Positions 1-9,247 of a stretch of 57,352 nucleotides of DNA are shown piece by piece. Origin of the DNA: DASSKA01 sp035765755 (GTDB lineage: Bacteria > Actinomycetota > Actinomycetes > Propionibacteriales > Nocardioidaceae). The stretch covers positions 1 through 57,352 of the forward strand of contig DASTWW010000293.1 of assembly GCA_035765755.1 (NCBI GenBank). The letters run 5' to 3'. Position 1 is the first letter of the stretch; the number at the start of each line of letters is the position of its first letter. A model generated the notes under the pieces. That model ran no database searches and was not told the origin of the DNA. It saw only the letters and a program-made list of their open reading frames with translations. The translations under genes and the position numbers were made by a program.

Positions 1-141
1 CCCGACACCCGGCCCACCGATACCGAAGCAAACCAGCAGATCGCGCAGGCCCTGCAAGACGTGGCCGCAGTCGTCGGCGCCAACCTCCCCTCAGCCGTGT
101 GGCCCGAGGCGACCAGCGTCGCCGCAGTCGGCGCCGCCTGC
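1..141. repeat. Terminal direct repeat marking a circular contig (left copy)
   Basis: Bases 1-141 are identical to 57212-57352. A gene reads continuously through the join, so this is the overlap of a circular assembly and not a second biological copy. The physical genome may be circularly permuted or carry ends that the assembly hides. Confidence 0.95.
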
Positions 142-363
142 CTGATCGAACTCTCCTACTTCCCGGAGCAGATCAACAGCGGCACCAGCCCGTACAATCA
201 GCTCCGCGATATGTACAACGACCGGCTGAACCGTCTGGTGAAGCTGGTGCAGGTGAACGGCGGCAACGTGGTCGGGCCGACGCCCGGCGTGCCGATGGAG
301 CCGGTAGCCTCGTTCCCGCTGTACGGCGACCCGTATCTGATCGGGCGGGGGACCCGCTGGTGA
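1..363 (+). CDS. Head-to-tail adaptor protein (3' part; gene starts at 57113)
   Basis: This is the rest of a gene that begins at GTG 57113 and runs through the circular join; the whole protein is 153 aa. The N-terminus (DWTPDVARVGSIIRARTKD) followed by a helical bundle resembles head-to-tail adaptors of actinobacteriophages, which sit under the portal and receive the tail. It lies two genes after the major capsid protein and just before the tail-completion genes, as expected. Its stop overlaps the next gene's GTG. The family call is from recognition of sequence style and position, not a search. Confidence 0.75.
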   Translation, partial: PDTRPTDTEANQQIAQALQDVAAVVGANLPSAVWPEATSVAAVGAACLIELSYFPEQINSGTSPYNQLRDMYNDRLNRLVKLVQVNGGNVVGPTPGVPMEPVASFPLYGDPYLIGRGTRW

Positions 364-827
364 GGGTCGTAATCGAGGCGTTCGGCGAGCGCGAGATGTC
401 GCGCGAGATCCTGCGCATCACCGACCGGGCCATCGACCCCACGCCGGTATTCGGCGTGATCTACGCCGACTTCCTGCGCTACGAGGCAGCGCTGTTCGAC
501 ACCGAGGGCGCGTTGGCTGATAAGCCCTGGGCGCCGCTGAAGCCCGCCACCGTGGCGTACAAGCAGCGCAAGGGGCTCGACCCGCGCATCCTGCACGCAA
601 CCCTGACCCTGCGTGACTCGCTGACCGACCCCAACAGCGAGGACGCCAAGCTGGAGATCACCCCGGATAGCGTGTTCATGGGTAGCGACGTGCCCTACGG
701 CGTGTACCACCAGTCCCGGGGTCCGCGCAAGCATCTTCCGCGCCGCCCGCCCGTGATGTTGACTTCTGAAGTGCGGGTCGACTGGATCAAGAAGCTGCAG
801 CGCTGGCTCGTGCGCGGTGAGCTGTGA
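360..827 (+). CDS. Virion morphogenesis / tail completion protein (Mu gpG, P2 gpS-like)
   Basis: 155 aa from GTG 360, which overlaps the stop of the adaptor gene. The middle (PWAPLKPATVAYKQRKGLDP, then HATLTLRDSLT) and the later YGVYHQSRG segment match the phage virion morphogenesis family, whose members finish the head-proximal end of the tail. Position between adaptor and tail terminator agrees. The upstream in-frame extension to 99 lies inside the adaptor gene and is rejected. Confidence 0.75.
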   Translation: MRVVIEAFGEREMSREILRITDRAIDPTPVFGVIYADFLRYEAALFDTEGALADKPWAPLKPATVAYKQRKGLDPRILHATLTLRDSLTDPNSEDAKLEITPDSVFMGSDVPYGVYHQSRGPRKHLPRRPPVMLTSEVRVDWIKKLQRWLVRGEL

Positions 828-1444
828 GCAGCCCCAGCGCCGGACCGTTCGGCCCGATCATCTCCGGCAAGCAGGTCGAGGCTGCCACCAGGGCCACCAT
901 CCAGCTGTGGTTCCCCACCTACCTGGCGGAGGCGGCGGCGCAGAGCGGGATCGGCCGCGACAAGCTGCAGCTGTTCCGCAGCTACAGCAGCAAGCTGACC
1001 CTGGCGAAGGCAGCCGAGGACCAGATGCCCGCATGTGTGATCGTCGCGCCGGGCACCGACGGCGCACCGGAGCGGCATCACGGGAAGATCACCATGCAGT
1101 GGGCGGTAGGCATCGGCTGCATCGTCAGCGGCCAAGACGTGGACAGCACCTACGACCTGGCCCGCACCTACGTCGCAGCGGTGCGCGCGCTGATGCTCCA
1201 GCAATCCAGCCTGGGCGGGTTCGCCGATGCGGTAGACTTAGTCAGCGAGCGCTACGACGACCTGGCGACGCAGCAGCTGCGGACGCTGTGCGCCGGGGTA
1301 GTGCAGCTATCGGTACGAGTTAGCAACATCACGGACACCATGCGAGGCCCGACCGCACCAAACCAGACCCCCGCCGACCCACTGCCCGACCTGCCCACCG
1401 TGGAGAATGTCTACTACGACATCCAAGAGGAGAGCTACACATGA
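824..1444 (+). CDS. Putative tail terminator protein
   Basis: 206 aa, starting at a GTGA overlap with the previous stop. No clear enzymatic motif. It sits immediately before the sheath gene, where contractile phages keep the terminator that caps tube and sheath polymerisation. The C-terminus is proline rich (about residues 175-195). Function is inferred mainly from gene order. Confidence 0.55.
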   Translation: MSSPSAGPFGPIISGKQVEAATRATIQLWFPTYLAEAAAQSGIGRDKLQLFRSYSSKLTLAKAAEDQMPACVIVAPGTDGAPERHHGKITMQWAVGIGCIVSGQDVDSTYDLARTYVAAVRALMLQQSSLGGFADAVDLVSERYDDLATQQLRTLCAGVVQLSVRVSNITDTMRGPTAPNQTPADPLPDLPTVENVYYDIQEESYT

Positions 1445-2919
1445 CGCGCCCAGGTTACGCATTCACACTCACGTCCACGCCTCCGGCGCGCGGCTTCTCC
1501 ACCGACACCGGCGCTGCCTTCCTGGCAGCGACCGCGCTGATCGGCCGCAGCGACCGGGCGGTGCTGTGCCACAACCTGTCCGATGTGGTCGCGGCGTTCG
1601 GCCCGCGCGACACCCAGTCGCTGCTGTACGACACCGCCGACACCATGTTCCGGTGCGGCGTCGTCGACCTGTACATCGGTCGGCGGGTCGGCCCGGCCGC
1701 CGAGCCCGCCACGGTCACGTTGAAGGACGGGGCGGCGGCGGACAGCGTCACGGTCAGCAGCATCGGCCCGGGCACCAGCACCCTGGAGGTCCAGCCGGTC
1801 GCCGGTACCGTCGCCAACTCGATCCAGCTGGTGATCACCGACACCGCCACCGGCAAGGTGGTGGAGACATCGCCCAGCGCGCTGACCGTGGCGGACCTGG
1901 TCGGCTGGTCGCAGTTCAAGGCCAAGACGGTGACGGTCACGGCGATCGGCGCGGACCTGCCCGCAGCGGGCGCCGCTGTCGCGCTGGCCGGAGGCGACGC
2001 CGACAACGCCAACGTCACCGACGCCACCCTGGCGGACGACCTGGCGGCGCTGTTCCCGTCGCAGCTCGGGCCGGGGCAGGTGGTCGTGCCCGGCGCGACC
2101 AGCACCGCCGCGCACGTGGCGATGGCCAACCACGCCCAGCTGACCAACCGGTTCGCGCTGTGGGACGGGGCCGACTCGGGCGACGCCACCGCACAGGTGA
2201 CGGCCGTGCAGGCGATCCAGACCAGCCCGGACATCGACGAGCTGGCCGAGACCTACGGCATGTTCTGGGCGCCGTGGCGGGTCGTGCCCGGGCTCACCCA
2301 GCTCACGACGCGCACCGTCCCGCCGAGCGCGGTGGTCGCCGGGCTGATCGCAGCCTCCGACGCGACCACCGGCAACACCAACGTCCCGGCGGCGGGTGCC
2401 AACGGCATCGACCCGGTGTCGTTGTCCTCGTCGCAGCCGGAGTGGACCGACGCCCAGCGCGAGACCCTGAACGACGGCGGGGTCAACGTGTTCCACCTGG
2501 TGGGCGACGGCACCCAGCGCGCCTACGGCTGGCGCACCGGCGCGATCGACGACGGCACCAACGACGGCTCGGCCGCGTGGCTGTCCGCCGGTGCAGCCCG
2601 GCTGCGGATGAGCATCGTCAACGACCTGTCCATCCTCGCCGAGTCCTACCTGTTCGCGCAGCTGGACGGCCAGGGGCAGAAGGTGGCGGCGTTCGGCGGC
2701 GCAATCTCCGGCGTGTTGAACCGTTACTGGGCGGCCGGGGCGCTGTACGGCACCACCGCCGACGCAGCGTTCTCGGTGGACGTCGGGCCGACCGTCAACA
2801 CGCCCGACACGCTCGCCAACAACGAGCTGCACGCCCGGATCGGCATCAAGGTCAGCCCGTTCGCCGAGATGATCTACTTCGACATCAACAAGGCCGCGCT
2901 GACGGCCACCACCGTCTGA
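1441..2919 (+). CDS. Tail sheath protein
   Basis: 492 aa, ATGA overlap with the upstream gene. It shows the usual sheath plan: N-terminal LIGRSDRAVLCHNLSDVVAAFG segment (shown as two parts: LIGRSDRA and AAFGPRD), a variable beta-rich insert about residues 80-250, and a conserved C-terminal domain with GWRTGAIDD, RMSIVNDL and ARIGIKVSPFAE. The sheath surrounds the tube and contracts on infection. This gene is the main evidence that the particle has a contractile tail. Confidence 0.9.
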   Translation: MTRPGYAFTLTSTPPARGFSTDTGAAFLAATALIGRSDRAVLCHNLSDVVAAFGPRDTQSLLYDTADTMFRCGVVDLYIGRRVGPAAEPATVTLKDGAAADSVTVSSIGPGTSTLEVQPVAGTVANSIQLVITDTATGKVVETSPSALTVADLVGWSQFKAKTVTVTAIGADLPAAGAAVALAGGDADNANVTDATLADDLAALFPSQLGPGQVVVPGATSTAAHVAMANHAQLTNRFALWDGADSGDATAQVTAVQAIQTSPDIDELAETYGMFWAPWRVVPGLTQLTTRTVPPSAVVAGLIAASDATTGNTNVPAAGANGIDPVSLSSSQPEWTDAQRETLNDGGVNVFHLVGDGTQRAYGWRTGAIDDGTNDGSAAWLSAGAARLRMSIVNDLSILAESYLFAQLDGQGQKVAAFGGAISGVLNRYWAAGALYGTTADAAFSVDVGPTVNTPDTLANNELHARIGIKVSPFAEMIYFDINKAALTATTV

Positions 2920-2939
2920 GCGAAGAGAGGCAACCAGAG

Positions 2940-3365
2940 ATGCGTCAGGATCAGTGGTCCAACACCCTCAGCGCCCGGATCGGCAGCAAGAACGTCGACC
3001 TGGGCGTCTGGGACACCCTCAGCGGCGGCGATGTCGCGTTCAGCGAGACCAAGTATTCGCCGGGCGGGATGCAGCCGCAGAAGTCGCTCGGCGGTACCAA
3101 GTCGGTCAACAACATCACGCTGGGCAAGCTGCTGGACGTCGACGATCAGGACGACTGGGCGCTGATCCGGACGCTGATGCAGCTGACCGAGGAGGCCGAC
3201 TGCACCGTGGCCCGCCAGCCGCTCGGGACCGACAAGCGCCCGTTCGGCACCCCGCTGGTGTACACCGGCAAGATGATCGCGGTCGCACCCGGCGACACCG
3301 ACTCCAACGCCGAGGGCGCCCAGGTGTGGACCGTCACGGTCAGCACCAACGCCAACGTCTCGTAA
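2940..3365 (+). CDS. Tail tube protein
   Basis: 141 aa. Start ATG 2940 follows a purine-rich ribosome site (GAAGAGAGG). The protein is small and beta-rich, with SGGDVAFSETKYSPGGM near the N-terminus and a conserved C-terminal WTVTVSTNANVS strand, as in gpFII/P2-type tube proteins. It directly follows the sheath, the standard order. It would form the hexameric inner tube through which DNA passes. Confidence 0.85.
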   Translation: MRQDQWSNTLSARIGSKNVDLGVWDTLSGGDVAFSETKYSPGGMQPQKSLGGTKSVNNITLGKLLDVDDQDDWALIRTLMQLTEEADCTVARQPLGTDKRPFGTPLVYTGKMIAVAPGDTDSNAEGAQVWTVTVSTNANVS

Positions 3366-3393
3366 CACAACCCACAGGAAGGAACACAGCACC

Positions 3394-3942
3394 ATGACCG
3401 AAGCAACCGGACCGGAACCCGGAAGCGCGGCCGACTACCAGCACGCCCACGACAGCAGCGGGCTCAGCGTCCTGAGCCAGCTGAAGCAGAAGCGCGAGCA
3501 GGTAGTTGCCAAGGCGTACAAGGACCTGCGCGTGCCGCGCTGGGGCGAACCCGGCACCGACACGCCCGAGATCTACGTGCGCTACCGCCCGGTACACCAC
3601 CGGATCATCCGCCGGGCGTTCGATGCCACCGAGACCAAGAAGGCGGACAAGGTGGCCGCCGCCGAGCTGCGCGCGAACATCGACATCCTGCTGGCCGGGT
3701 GCGTCGGAGTGTTCGCCATGATCGACGGCGAGCGGTACTCGCTGCGCCCGGGCGACCCGCACGGCTCCTGGACCGGGTTCGACCAGGACCTGGCCGAGAA
3801 CCTGGGTTGCGGGGACAGCGCCACCGACACGGTCAAGGCGCTGTACATCAGCGACGGCGACATCCTCAGCGCGGCGTCGGCCGTCGCCGAGTTCTCCGGG
3901 TACAAGGAAGCCGAGGCAGACGAGGAGACAGCGGGGGAATAG
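3394..3942 (+). CDS. Tail assembly chaperone, short (G-like) product
   Basis: 182 aa, RBS AGGAAGGA upstream. It lies between tube and tape measure, where tail assembly chaperones are found. It ends at TAG 3940, inside a region where the -1 frame is open and clearly coding. The protein is mostly helical and acidic at its C-terminus (AEADEETAGE). It should bind the tape measure during tail assembly and is not in the virion. Confidence 0.85.
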   Translation: MTEATGPEPGSAADYQHAHDSSGLSVLSQLKQKREQVVAKAYKDLRVPRWGEPGTDTPEIYVRYRPVHHRIIRRAFDATETKKADKVAAAELRANIDILLAGCVGVFAMIDGERYSLRPGDPHGSWTGFDQDLAENLGCGDSATDTVKALYISDGDILSAASAVAEFSGYKEAEADEETAGE

Positions 3943-4160
3943 CTGGCCGCCACTACGCGGCGGCCTTCAGCAACGCGGCCACCTGGTTGCGGCTAGGGGG
4001 AGACCCGAAGATGCTGCTGGAAGCGGAGGGAGTGGAGGCGCAGGCGTTGGTGCGAGTGCTGGAGGTGGCAGCGGAGCAACACCAGCGGTTCCTGGATAGT
4101 TTCTTCAGCAACATCGAGGCTTGCGTCCAGAATGGCGTGGCCAAGGCTTTCAAGGCGTAG
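3394..4160 (+). CDS. Tail assembly chaperone, frameshifted (GT-like) product
   Basis: A -1 slip just before the stop of the short product joins it to an 80-aa extension read from about 3940 to 4160 (IAGRHYAAAFSN ... NGVAKAFKA). The fused product is about 255 aa. The extension has no start codon of its own that fits and its coding character is strong. Two chaperone forms made by frameshifting before the tape measure are a conserved feature of long-tailed phages. Confidence 0.8.
3933..3939 (+). promoter_or_regulatory. Probable -1 ribosomal frameshift site (GGGGGAA)
   Basis: Zero-frame codons are GCG GGG GAA TAG. The heptamer G GGG GAA allows the P-site glycine tRNA to re-pair perfectly and the A-site tRNA with one mismatch after slipping back one base. 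It lies immediately before the stop, and the -1 frame continues open to 4160. Confidence 0.7.
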
Positions 4161-4178
4161 AGGGAGGGCGAGCCGCGC

Positions 4179-6494
4179 GTGACGATGCCAGACAACACAG
4201 TCGGCGCGCGGCTTCTCCTGCGGGACAAGGCGGCGTTCATCGCCGGGACGCGCGAGGCAGCCGCCGCCGTCCGGGCGCTCGGCGACGAGACCGCCGCCAG
4301 CGGCAAGAAGGCCGCCGCGTCCGGCACCTTCTGGACCGGCCTGACCGGTAAGGTCAAGACGGCCAGCGCGGCGATGGTCACCGCCGGGCACAAGATCAGC
4401 CACTTCGTCACGCTGCCCGTCCTGGCTCTCGGCGCGGCAGCGGTCAAGTCATCCACCGACTTCAGTACCGCGATGATGCGGATCCACACCCAGGCCGGTG
4501 GGTCCATCAAGGACGTACACCTGCTGTCCAAGCAGGTCCTCGCGCTGTCGGGTGCCGCCCAGCAGGGGCCGACCGAGCTGGCCAGGTCGCTGTACCACCT
4601 GAAGTCCGTCGGTATGGACAACGTCAGCGCGATGAAGGCGCTGAAGCAGGCGTCGGACTTGGCGGCCGTGTCCGGCGCGGACCTGGAGAGCACCACCAAC
4701 GCGCTGGCCGGTGCGTGGCGCACCGGCATCCCGGGCGCGAAGAACTTCCACCAGACGGTGTCGTCGTTGAACGCGATCGTCGGCGCGGGCAATATGACGA
4801 TGGAGCAGCTCAACAGCGCGCTGGGCACGGGCATCCTGCCGTCGGCCAAGACCTTCGGCTTGACATTGAAGGATGTGGGCGCGGCGCTGGCGCTGTTCAC
4901 CGACGAGGGCGTCCCGGCGAACGCGGCAGCGACCCGGCTCCGGATGTCCTTCTCCTTGCTGGGCGCCCCGTCCGGCCGCGCGTTGAAGGAACTGAAGAAG
5001 ATCCATCTAGGCCAGTACGAGCTGGCCAACGATATGCGCAAGAAGAACGGGCTCGTCACGGCCATCGGCGACCTGAAGTCGCATCTGGACGCGTCCGGCC
5101 TGTCGGCTTCGAAGCAAGCCGCGCTGCTGTCGCGCGCGTTCGGCGGCGGCCGGTCCTCCACCGCCATCCTATCGCTGCTGAACAACTACGATGTGCTGGA
5201 GCAGAAGCAGAAGCAGGTCACGCGGGGCGCCAGCCGGTTCGGCGGCGCGGTGAAGTCGCAGCTGAAGACCCCACAGGCCCAGTTCAAGCTGCTGATCTCG
5301 ACGCTGGAGCAGCTCGGGGTCAAGCTGGGCAACCAGCTGTTACCGTACGTGCTGAAGCTGGTGCAGTGGATCAGCCGGGCAGTCACCTGGTTCACCAAGC
5401 TACCCGGCCCGGTGAAGAAGGTCATCGGCGTCACGATACTGACAGTGGCCGCGCTCGGCCCGCTGCTATCGATCGTCGGCAACCTGGGTAAGGCGCTGGT
5501 GTTCCTGGCCGACAACCCGGTCGTGCTCATCATCGCTGCCATCGCGGCGCTGGTGATCGGCGCCATCTACGCCTACAAGCACTTCAAGACGTTCCGCGAC
5601 ACGGTCAACAAGGTTTTCGCCGACATCCAGAAAGCGGCCGGGGTGGCGTGGCACTACATCGACCAGGTGTGGCAGGCGTGGGGCAAGCCAGTACTGACCA
5701 TGGTGATCGCCATCCTGCGCCTATTGTGGACCGTCGCCCAGCCGGTCCTGCAGGGGATCTGGAAGCTGTGGCAGCTGACCTGGAAGGTCGCCAAGCCGAT
5801 CCTGCAGTTCTTCTGGGCCGCCATCAAGCGCGTGGCCAGCATCTATCTGTCACTGCTGCGCGTCTCTGGCCGGGTGGCCACCGCGATCGGGCACGGCGCC
5901 GACTTCATCCGCACGCATTGGGGCGGCGTCGTTTCCTTCTTCAAGGGGATACCCGGCAAGATCGGCGGATTCTTCAAGGGACTGGGCAGCATCATCCTTT
6001 CGCCGTTCAAGGCCGCCTTCAACGGGATCGCGCGCGGCTGGAATGATACCGTCGGCAAGCTCAGCTTCAAGATTCCGGGCTGGGTGCCGTTCGTCGGCGG
6101 CAAGGGCTGGTCCGTGCCGGACATCCCGTTGTGGGGCGGAGGTGGCAGCGGCGCTCCGGACAGCAACCCCTCGATGGGCGGGGGCAGGGTGTACGCGCGG
6201 GCGAACGGCGGCACCGTCCACCCCGGCAAGACATACTTCGTCGGCGAGCAGGGCGTGGAACTGTTCCAGCCGAACGTGTCCGGGGTGATCGTCCCCAACT
6301 ACCGGATGAAGCCCGAGCTGAATCGCCAGATCTACAGCGGCAAGGTCAACCAGCAGCAAGCCACAGGGCAGGTAAGCACGGCGGCACTCGTCGGCGGGGG
6401 AGACCAGCCCATCACCATCCAGCTGGTGTTGGATGGCAAGGTGATCAGCGAAGCGGTCTACAAGAACACCAGGGACAAGGCGGCGCGCAAATGA
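4179..6494 (+). CDS. Tail tape measure protein
   Basis: 771 aa. GTG 4179 is preferred because AGGGAGGG lies 11 bases upstream; ATG 4185 is possible. Residues about 80-270 match the TP901 tape-measure core (SSTDFSTAMMRIHTQAGGS; LLSKQVLALSG; VGAALALFTDEGVPANAAA). Hydrophobic segments follow at about 415-470 (VIGVTILTVAALGPLLSIV and LIIAAIAALVIGAIYAY) and may enter the membrane at infection. The C-terminus has ANGGTVHPGKTYFVGEQGVE, common at the distal end of such proteins. Length predicts a tail of roughly 115 nm if 0.15 nm per residue applies. Confidence 0.92.
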   Translation: MTMPDNTVGARLLLRDKAAFIAGTREAAAAVRALGDETAASGKKAAASGTFWTGLTGKVKTASAAMVTAGHKISHFVTLPVLALGAAAVKSSTDFSTAMMRIHTQAGGSIKDVHLLSKQVLALSGAAQQGPTELARSLYHLKSVGMDNVSAMKALKQASDLAAVSGADLESTTNALAGAWRTGIPGAKNFHQTVSSLNAIVGAGNMTMEQLNSALGTGILPSAKTFGLTLKDVGAALALFTDEGVPANAAATRLRMSFSLLGAPSGRALKELKKIHLGQYELANDMRKKNGLVTAIGDLKSHLDASGLSASKQAALLSRAFGGGRSSTAILSLLNNYDVLEQKQKQVTRGASRFGGAVKSQLKTPQAQFKLLISTLEQLGVKLGNQLLPYVLKLVQWISRAVTWFTKLPGPVKKVIGVTILTVAALGPLLSIVGNLGKALVFLADNPVVLIIAAIAALVIGAIYAYKHFKTFRDTVNKVFADIQKAAGVAWHYIDQVWQAWGKPVLTMVIAILRLLWTVAQPVLQGIWKLWQLTWKVAKPILQFFWAAIKRVASIYLSLLRVSGRVATAIGHGADFIRTHWGGVVSFFKGIPGKIGGFFKGLGSIILSPFKAAFNGIARGWNDTVGKLSFKIPGWVPFVGGKGWSVPDIPLWGGGGSGAPDSNPSMGGGRVYARANGGTVHPGKTYFVGEQGVELFQPNVSGVIVPNYRMKPELNRQIYSGKVNQQQATGQVSTAALVGGGDQPITIQLVLDGKVISEAVYKNTRDKAARK

Positions 6495-7177
6495 AGCCGT
6501 ACGTCACCTTCCGACAGGTCGACCCCAAGGGCGGGTCGAGCGTGCGTGCCGAGCTGGGCAACGGCTACGCCACCCCCGCCGCGACCGGCGGCTGGCAGGT
6601 GGTCAGCCGACCCCGCCGCGTCGGCATGACCGACTACCAAGGCCCGGACCCGGTAACCCAGGACGTCCCGATCGTGCTGGACGGCACCCGCACCGGCGCC
6701 AGCCAGGAAGCGCTAATCAGCCGACTGTACCAGATGATGCGCACCAAGGTCGGCCCGCGCAAGGAGCCGCCGGTGATCGAGGTGACCGGCGTCCCGATCC
6801 CGTTCCACGGCGCCCGCTGGGTGATCAACGGCATCACGCCCGGCGACGAGATCCGCCGCGAGCGCGACGGCCACCGCATCCAGGCGGCGATGACCATCTC
6901 CCTGCTGGAGTACGTCGGCGGCAACGTCATCATACGCGGCGGCAGCACCAAGGCAGCGAAGGCCAAGCACACCAGCCCGGCGAAGAAGTCGGCCGCCAAG
7001 AGCAAGACCACCGGCAAGACCAGCACCTGGGTGGTGAAGGCTGGCGACACCCTGTCCGGGATCGCCGCCAAGGAATATGGTGACGCGAGCGAATGGCACA
7101 GGATAGCCACCGCGAACAACATCCGCGACCCGAGATCGCTGAAGATCGGCACCAAGCTGAAGATCCCGGCGGGCTGA
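6491..7177 (+). CDS. LysM-domain baseplate/tail protein (gp53-like)
   Basis: 228 aa, ATGA overlap with the tape measure. The first 155 residues form a baseplate-type domain. After an Ala/Lys-rich linker (about 155-180) comes a LysM motif (WVVKAGDTLSGIAAKEYGD ... NNIRDPRSLKIGTKLKIP) at about 181-228. LysM binds peptidoglycan or serves as a structural module in contractile tails. The order tape measure, LysM protein, hub is standard for myovirus baseplates. Confidence 0.85.
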   Translation: MKPYVTFRQVDPKGGSSVRAELGNGYATPAATGGWQVVSRPRRVGMTDYQGPDPVTQDVPIVLDGTRTGASQEALISRLYQMMRTKVGPRKEPPVIEVTGVPIPFHGARWVINGITPGDEIRRERDGHRIQAAMTISLLEYVGGNVIIRGGSTKAAKAKHTSPAKKSAAKSKTTGKTSTWVVKAGDTLSGIAAKEYGDASEWHRIATANNIRDPRSLKIGTKLKIPAG

Positions 7178-7178
7178 G

Positions 7179-8909
7179 ATGGTAGCGCAGCACACCAACA
7201 AGTCCATCGTCGACGAGGCGCTGAAGTCGATCAACGGGGCCAGCGATCTGGTGCTGTCCGGCAACAAGCTGACCGCCGACCTGGACAACGCGATCACCGA
7301 CACCTCGATCGAGCGCACTATCGACGGCGCACCGACCCTGACCCTGTCCCTAAATGACCCGGTCGGGGCGGTGCGCAACAGCGGCATCTTCGGCAACCGC
7401 ACCACGGTCAAGGTCGACGCGTTCACGTTCGAGGTTGCGCAGATCAGCAAGTCCGGCGAGGCCCTCACCATCACCTGCGAGGACCAGGTGGTCGCGGAGC
7501 TGCGCGAACACAACAGCATCCTGAAGGTCGCCGCCGGGAAGATGACCCACGTGCAGTTCGCCCAGATGATCTGCAAGGAAGTCCCGTTCATCAAGTTCCA
7601 CACCGTGCCCGACCCGTCGAAATACCACGTCATCCGGTCGCTGGAGGCGCTCACCCGGGGCACCGTCAACAAGAAGGGCAAGGCGTCGCTGGTCGACAGC
7701 TGGACCTGCCTGAACGACCTGGCGAACGCGCGTGGTTGGCGCTGCTTCGTGCGTGGTGTGGACCAGCTGTGGTACGTGCCGGACAGCTACCTGTTCGCGG
7801 CAGCGGCTGACTTCCAACTGAGCGAGGCCGACCCCGGCATCCAGGCCATCGACTTCGACTGGGACAAGGGCAAGAAGGTCGCCACCTGCACGGTAACCTG
7901 CACCGCCGGGTTGTGGGAGATCCCGCCCGGGGTCACCGTCCAGCTGCACGATATGGGACCGGCCAACGGCAAGTGGCTGGTGCAGGACATCTCCAAGTCG
8001 CTGAACAGCCTGACCACCACCGTCACGTTGATCCACCCCAGGCCCATACTGCCCGAGCCGAAGCCCGCGTCCGGCAGCAGTGGCGGCAGCGACGCCGGAG
8101 GTTACGAGCCGCTGACCGACGCCGAGCTGAGCAGCAGCGCGGCGGTGCGGGTGGCGCAGTACGCCATCGACGCCGGGTTCACCGGCTCCGGGCTGGAGAC
8201 GGCGGTGGCAGTGTCGTTCGCGGAGGACGGTTCGCACGACCCGAGGGCGACGAACACCAACAGCGATGGCTCGGTGGACCGGGGGCTGTGGCAGATCAAC
8301 AACAAGGCCCACCCGAACTACAGCGACTCGTACGTGTTCGACCCGGGCGACAACGCCCAGGCCGCATACGCGATCAGCGACGGCGGCAAGAACTGGAAGC
8401 CCTGGACCACCTTCAACAACGGCGCCTACCTGAAGTACATCCCGGCCGCCAAGAACGCAATCGCGTCTGCCAAGAAGCTGATGCAGCGAAACACCGGGGC
8501 GAACACCGCTACGGCATTTGCCAACCTGGCTCTGTCGCAGAAGGGCAAGGCGTACATCTACGGGGCGCCGGTGCTACCCGGCAGCGCCGACCCGAAGTCA
8601 TTCGACTGTTCATCGCTGGTGGCGTGGTGCGCCGACCGGCTCGGCGTCAACCTGACCGCCAAGGGTATCCGCACCGCCGCGCAGGAATGGGACTACTGCC
8701 GCAGTAAGGGCGGCGACATATCGGTCCAGCAGGCGATCAACACACGCGGCGCGCTGGTGTTCGAGAACGACCCGCCCAGTCACGTGGTAATCTCGCTGGG
8801 CAACGGTGATACAATCGAGGCCATGGGGACGGCGTACGGGGTCCGCGTCGGCGGATTCGCCGGACGCAACTGGACCCACGGCGCCAAGCTGCCGGGATTG
8901 AACTACTGA
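7179..8909 (+). CDS. Baseplate hub with tail lysin: transglycosylase-like and NlpC/P60 domains
   Basis: 576 aa. Residues about 1-290 resemble a gpD/gp27-like hub. After a Gly/Ser linker (GSSGGSDAGG, about 302), a lysozyme-like fold runs to about 435 (AVAVSFAEDGSHDPRATN with the catalytic-type Glu, then GLWQINNKAHP). The C-terminus (about 450-576) is NlpC/P60-like: SFDCSSLVAWC carries the Cys and SHVVISLG the His. The protein likely pierces and digests the cell wall at infection by cutting both glycan and peptide. Confidence 0.85.
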   Translation: MVAQHTNKSIVDEALKSINGASDLVLSGNKLTADLDNAITDTSIERTIDGAPTLTLSLNDPVGAVRNSGIFGNRTTVKVDAFTFEVAQISKSGEALTITCEDQVVAELREHNSILKVAAGKMTHVQFAQMICKEVPFIKFHTVPDPSKYHVIRSLEALTRGTVNKKGKASLVDSWTCLNDLANARGWRCFVRGVDQLWYVPDSYLFAAAADFQLSEADPGIQAIDFDWDKGKKVATCTVTCTAGLWEIPPGVTVQLHDMGPANGKWLVQDISKSLNSLTTTVTLIHPRPILPEPKPASGSSGGSDAGGYEPLTDAELSSSAAVRVAQYAIDAGFTGSGLETAVAVSFAEDGSHDPRATNTNSDGSVDRGLWQINNKAHPNYSDSYVFDPGDNAQAAYAISDGGKNWKPWTTFNNGAYLKYIPAAKNAIASAKKLMQRNTGANTATAFANLALSQKGKAYIYGAPVLPGSADPKSFDCSSLVAWCADRLGVNLTAKGIRTAAQEWDYCRSKGGDISVQQAINTRGALVFENDPPSHVVISLGNGDTIEAMGTAYGVRVGGFAGRNWTHGAKLPGLNY

Positions 8910-9247
8910 TGGACGCCAACCGGGCCATGCAGCAGGTCATCATGGGGCGCACGACAGACGAGGATGACCCGGAGGATAGCACGCCGCGTGCTTTCGAGGG
9001 TAAGATCAAGACTGTCAGCGGCGGGCAGATCAAGTTCGTCGTGCCAGCGTGGGACGGAGGCAAGTATGAGTTCGGCCCTGTCCCTTATGCGGTGTGGACG
9101 GACCAGTCGGCCCTGTCCGGCGACTACGCCCACGTACACACCATGGTCGGGCCGCAGCCGGGTGACACCTGCCTGGTCCTGTTCCTGGGCGGCAACGCCG
9201 ACATCGACGCCCAGTCGCCCTGGGTGCTGGGCTGGAGGCCCGCATGA
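8909..9247 (+). CDS. Baseplate protein, OB-fold spike-like
   Basis: 112 aa; ATG overlaps the hub stop. The segment EGKIKTVSGGQIKFVVPAWD followed by HTMVGPQPGDTCLVLFLGG looks like the OB-fold N-terminal domain of gpV/gp5 spike proteins. It sits between hub and gp25-like wedge, as spike or spike-adaptor genes do. No needle repeat is present, so the tip may be another protein. Confidence 0.65.
   Translation: MDANRAMQQVIMGRTTDEDDPEDSTPRAFEGKIKTVSGGQIKFVVPAWDGGKYEFGPVPYAVWTDQSALSGDYAHVHTMVGPQPGDTCLVLFLGGNADIDAQSPWVLGWRPA

Noticed and set aside
1407..2939. In-frame upstream extension of the tail tube gene through the whole sheath gene
   Set aside because: Arg/Gly/His-rich shadow of the sheath frame; the real start at 2940 has an RBS and normal tube protein length.
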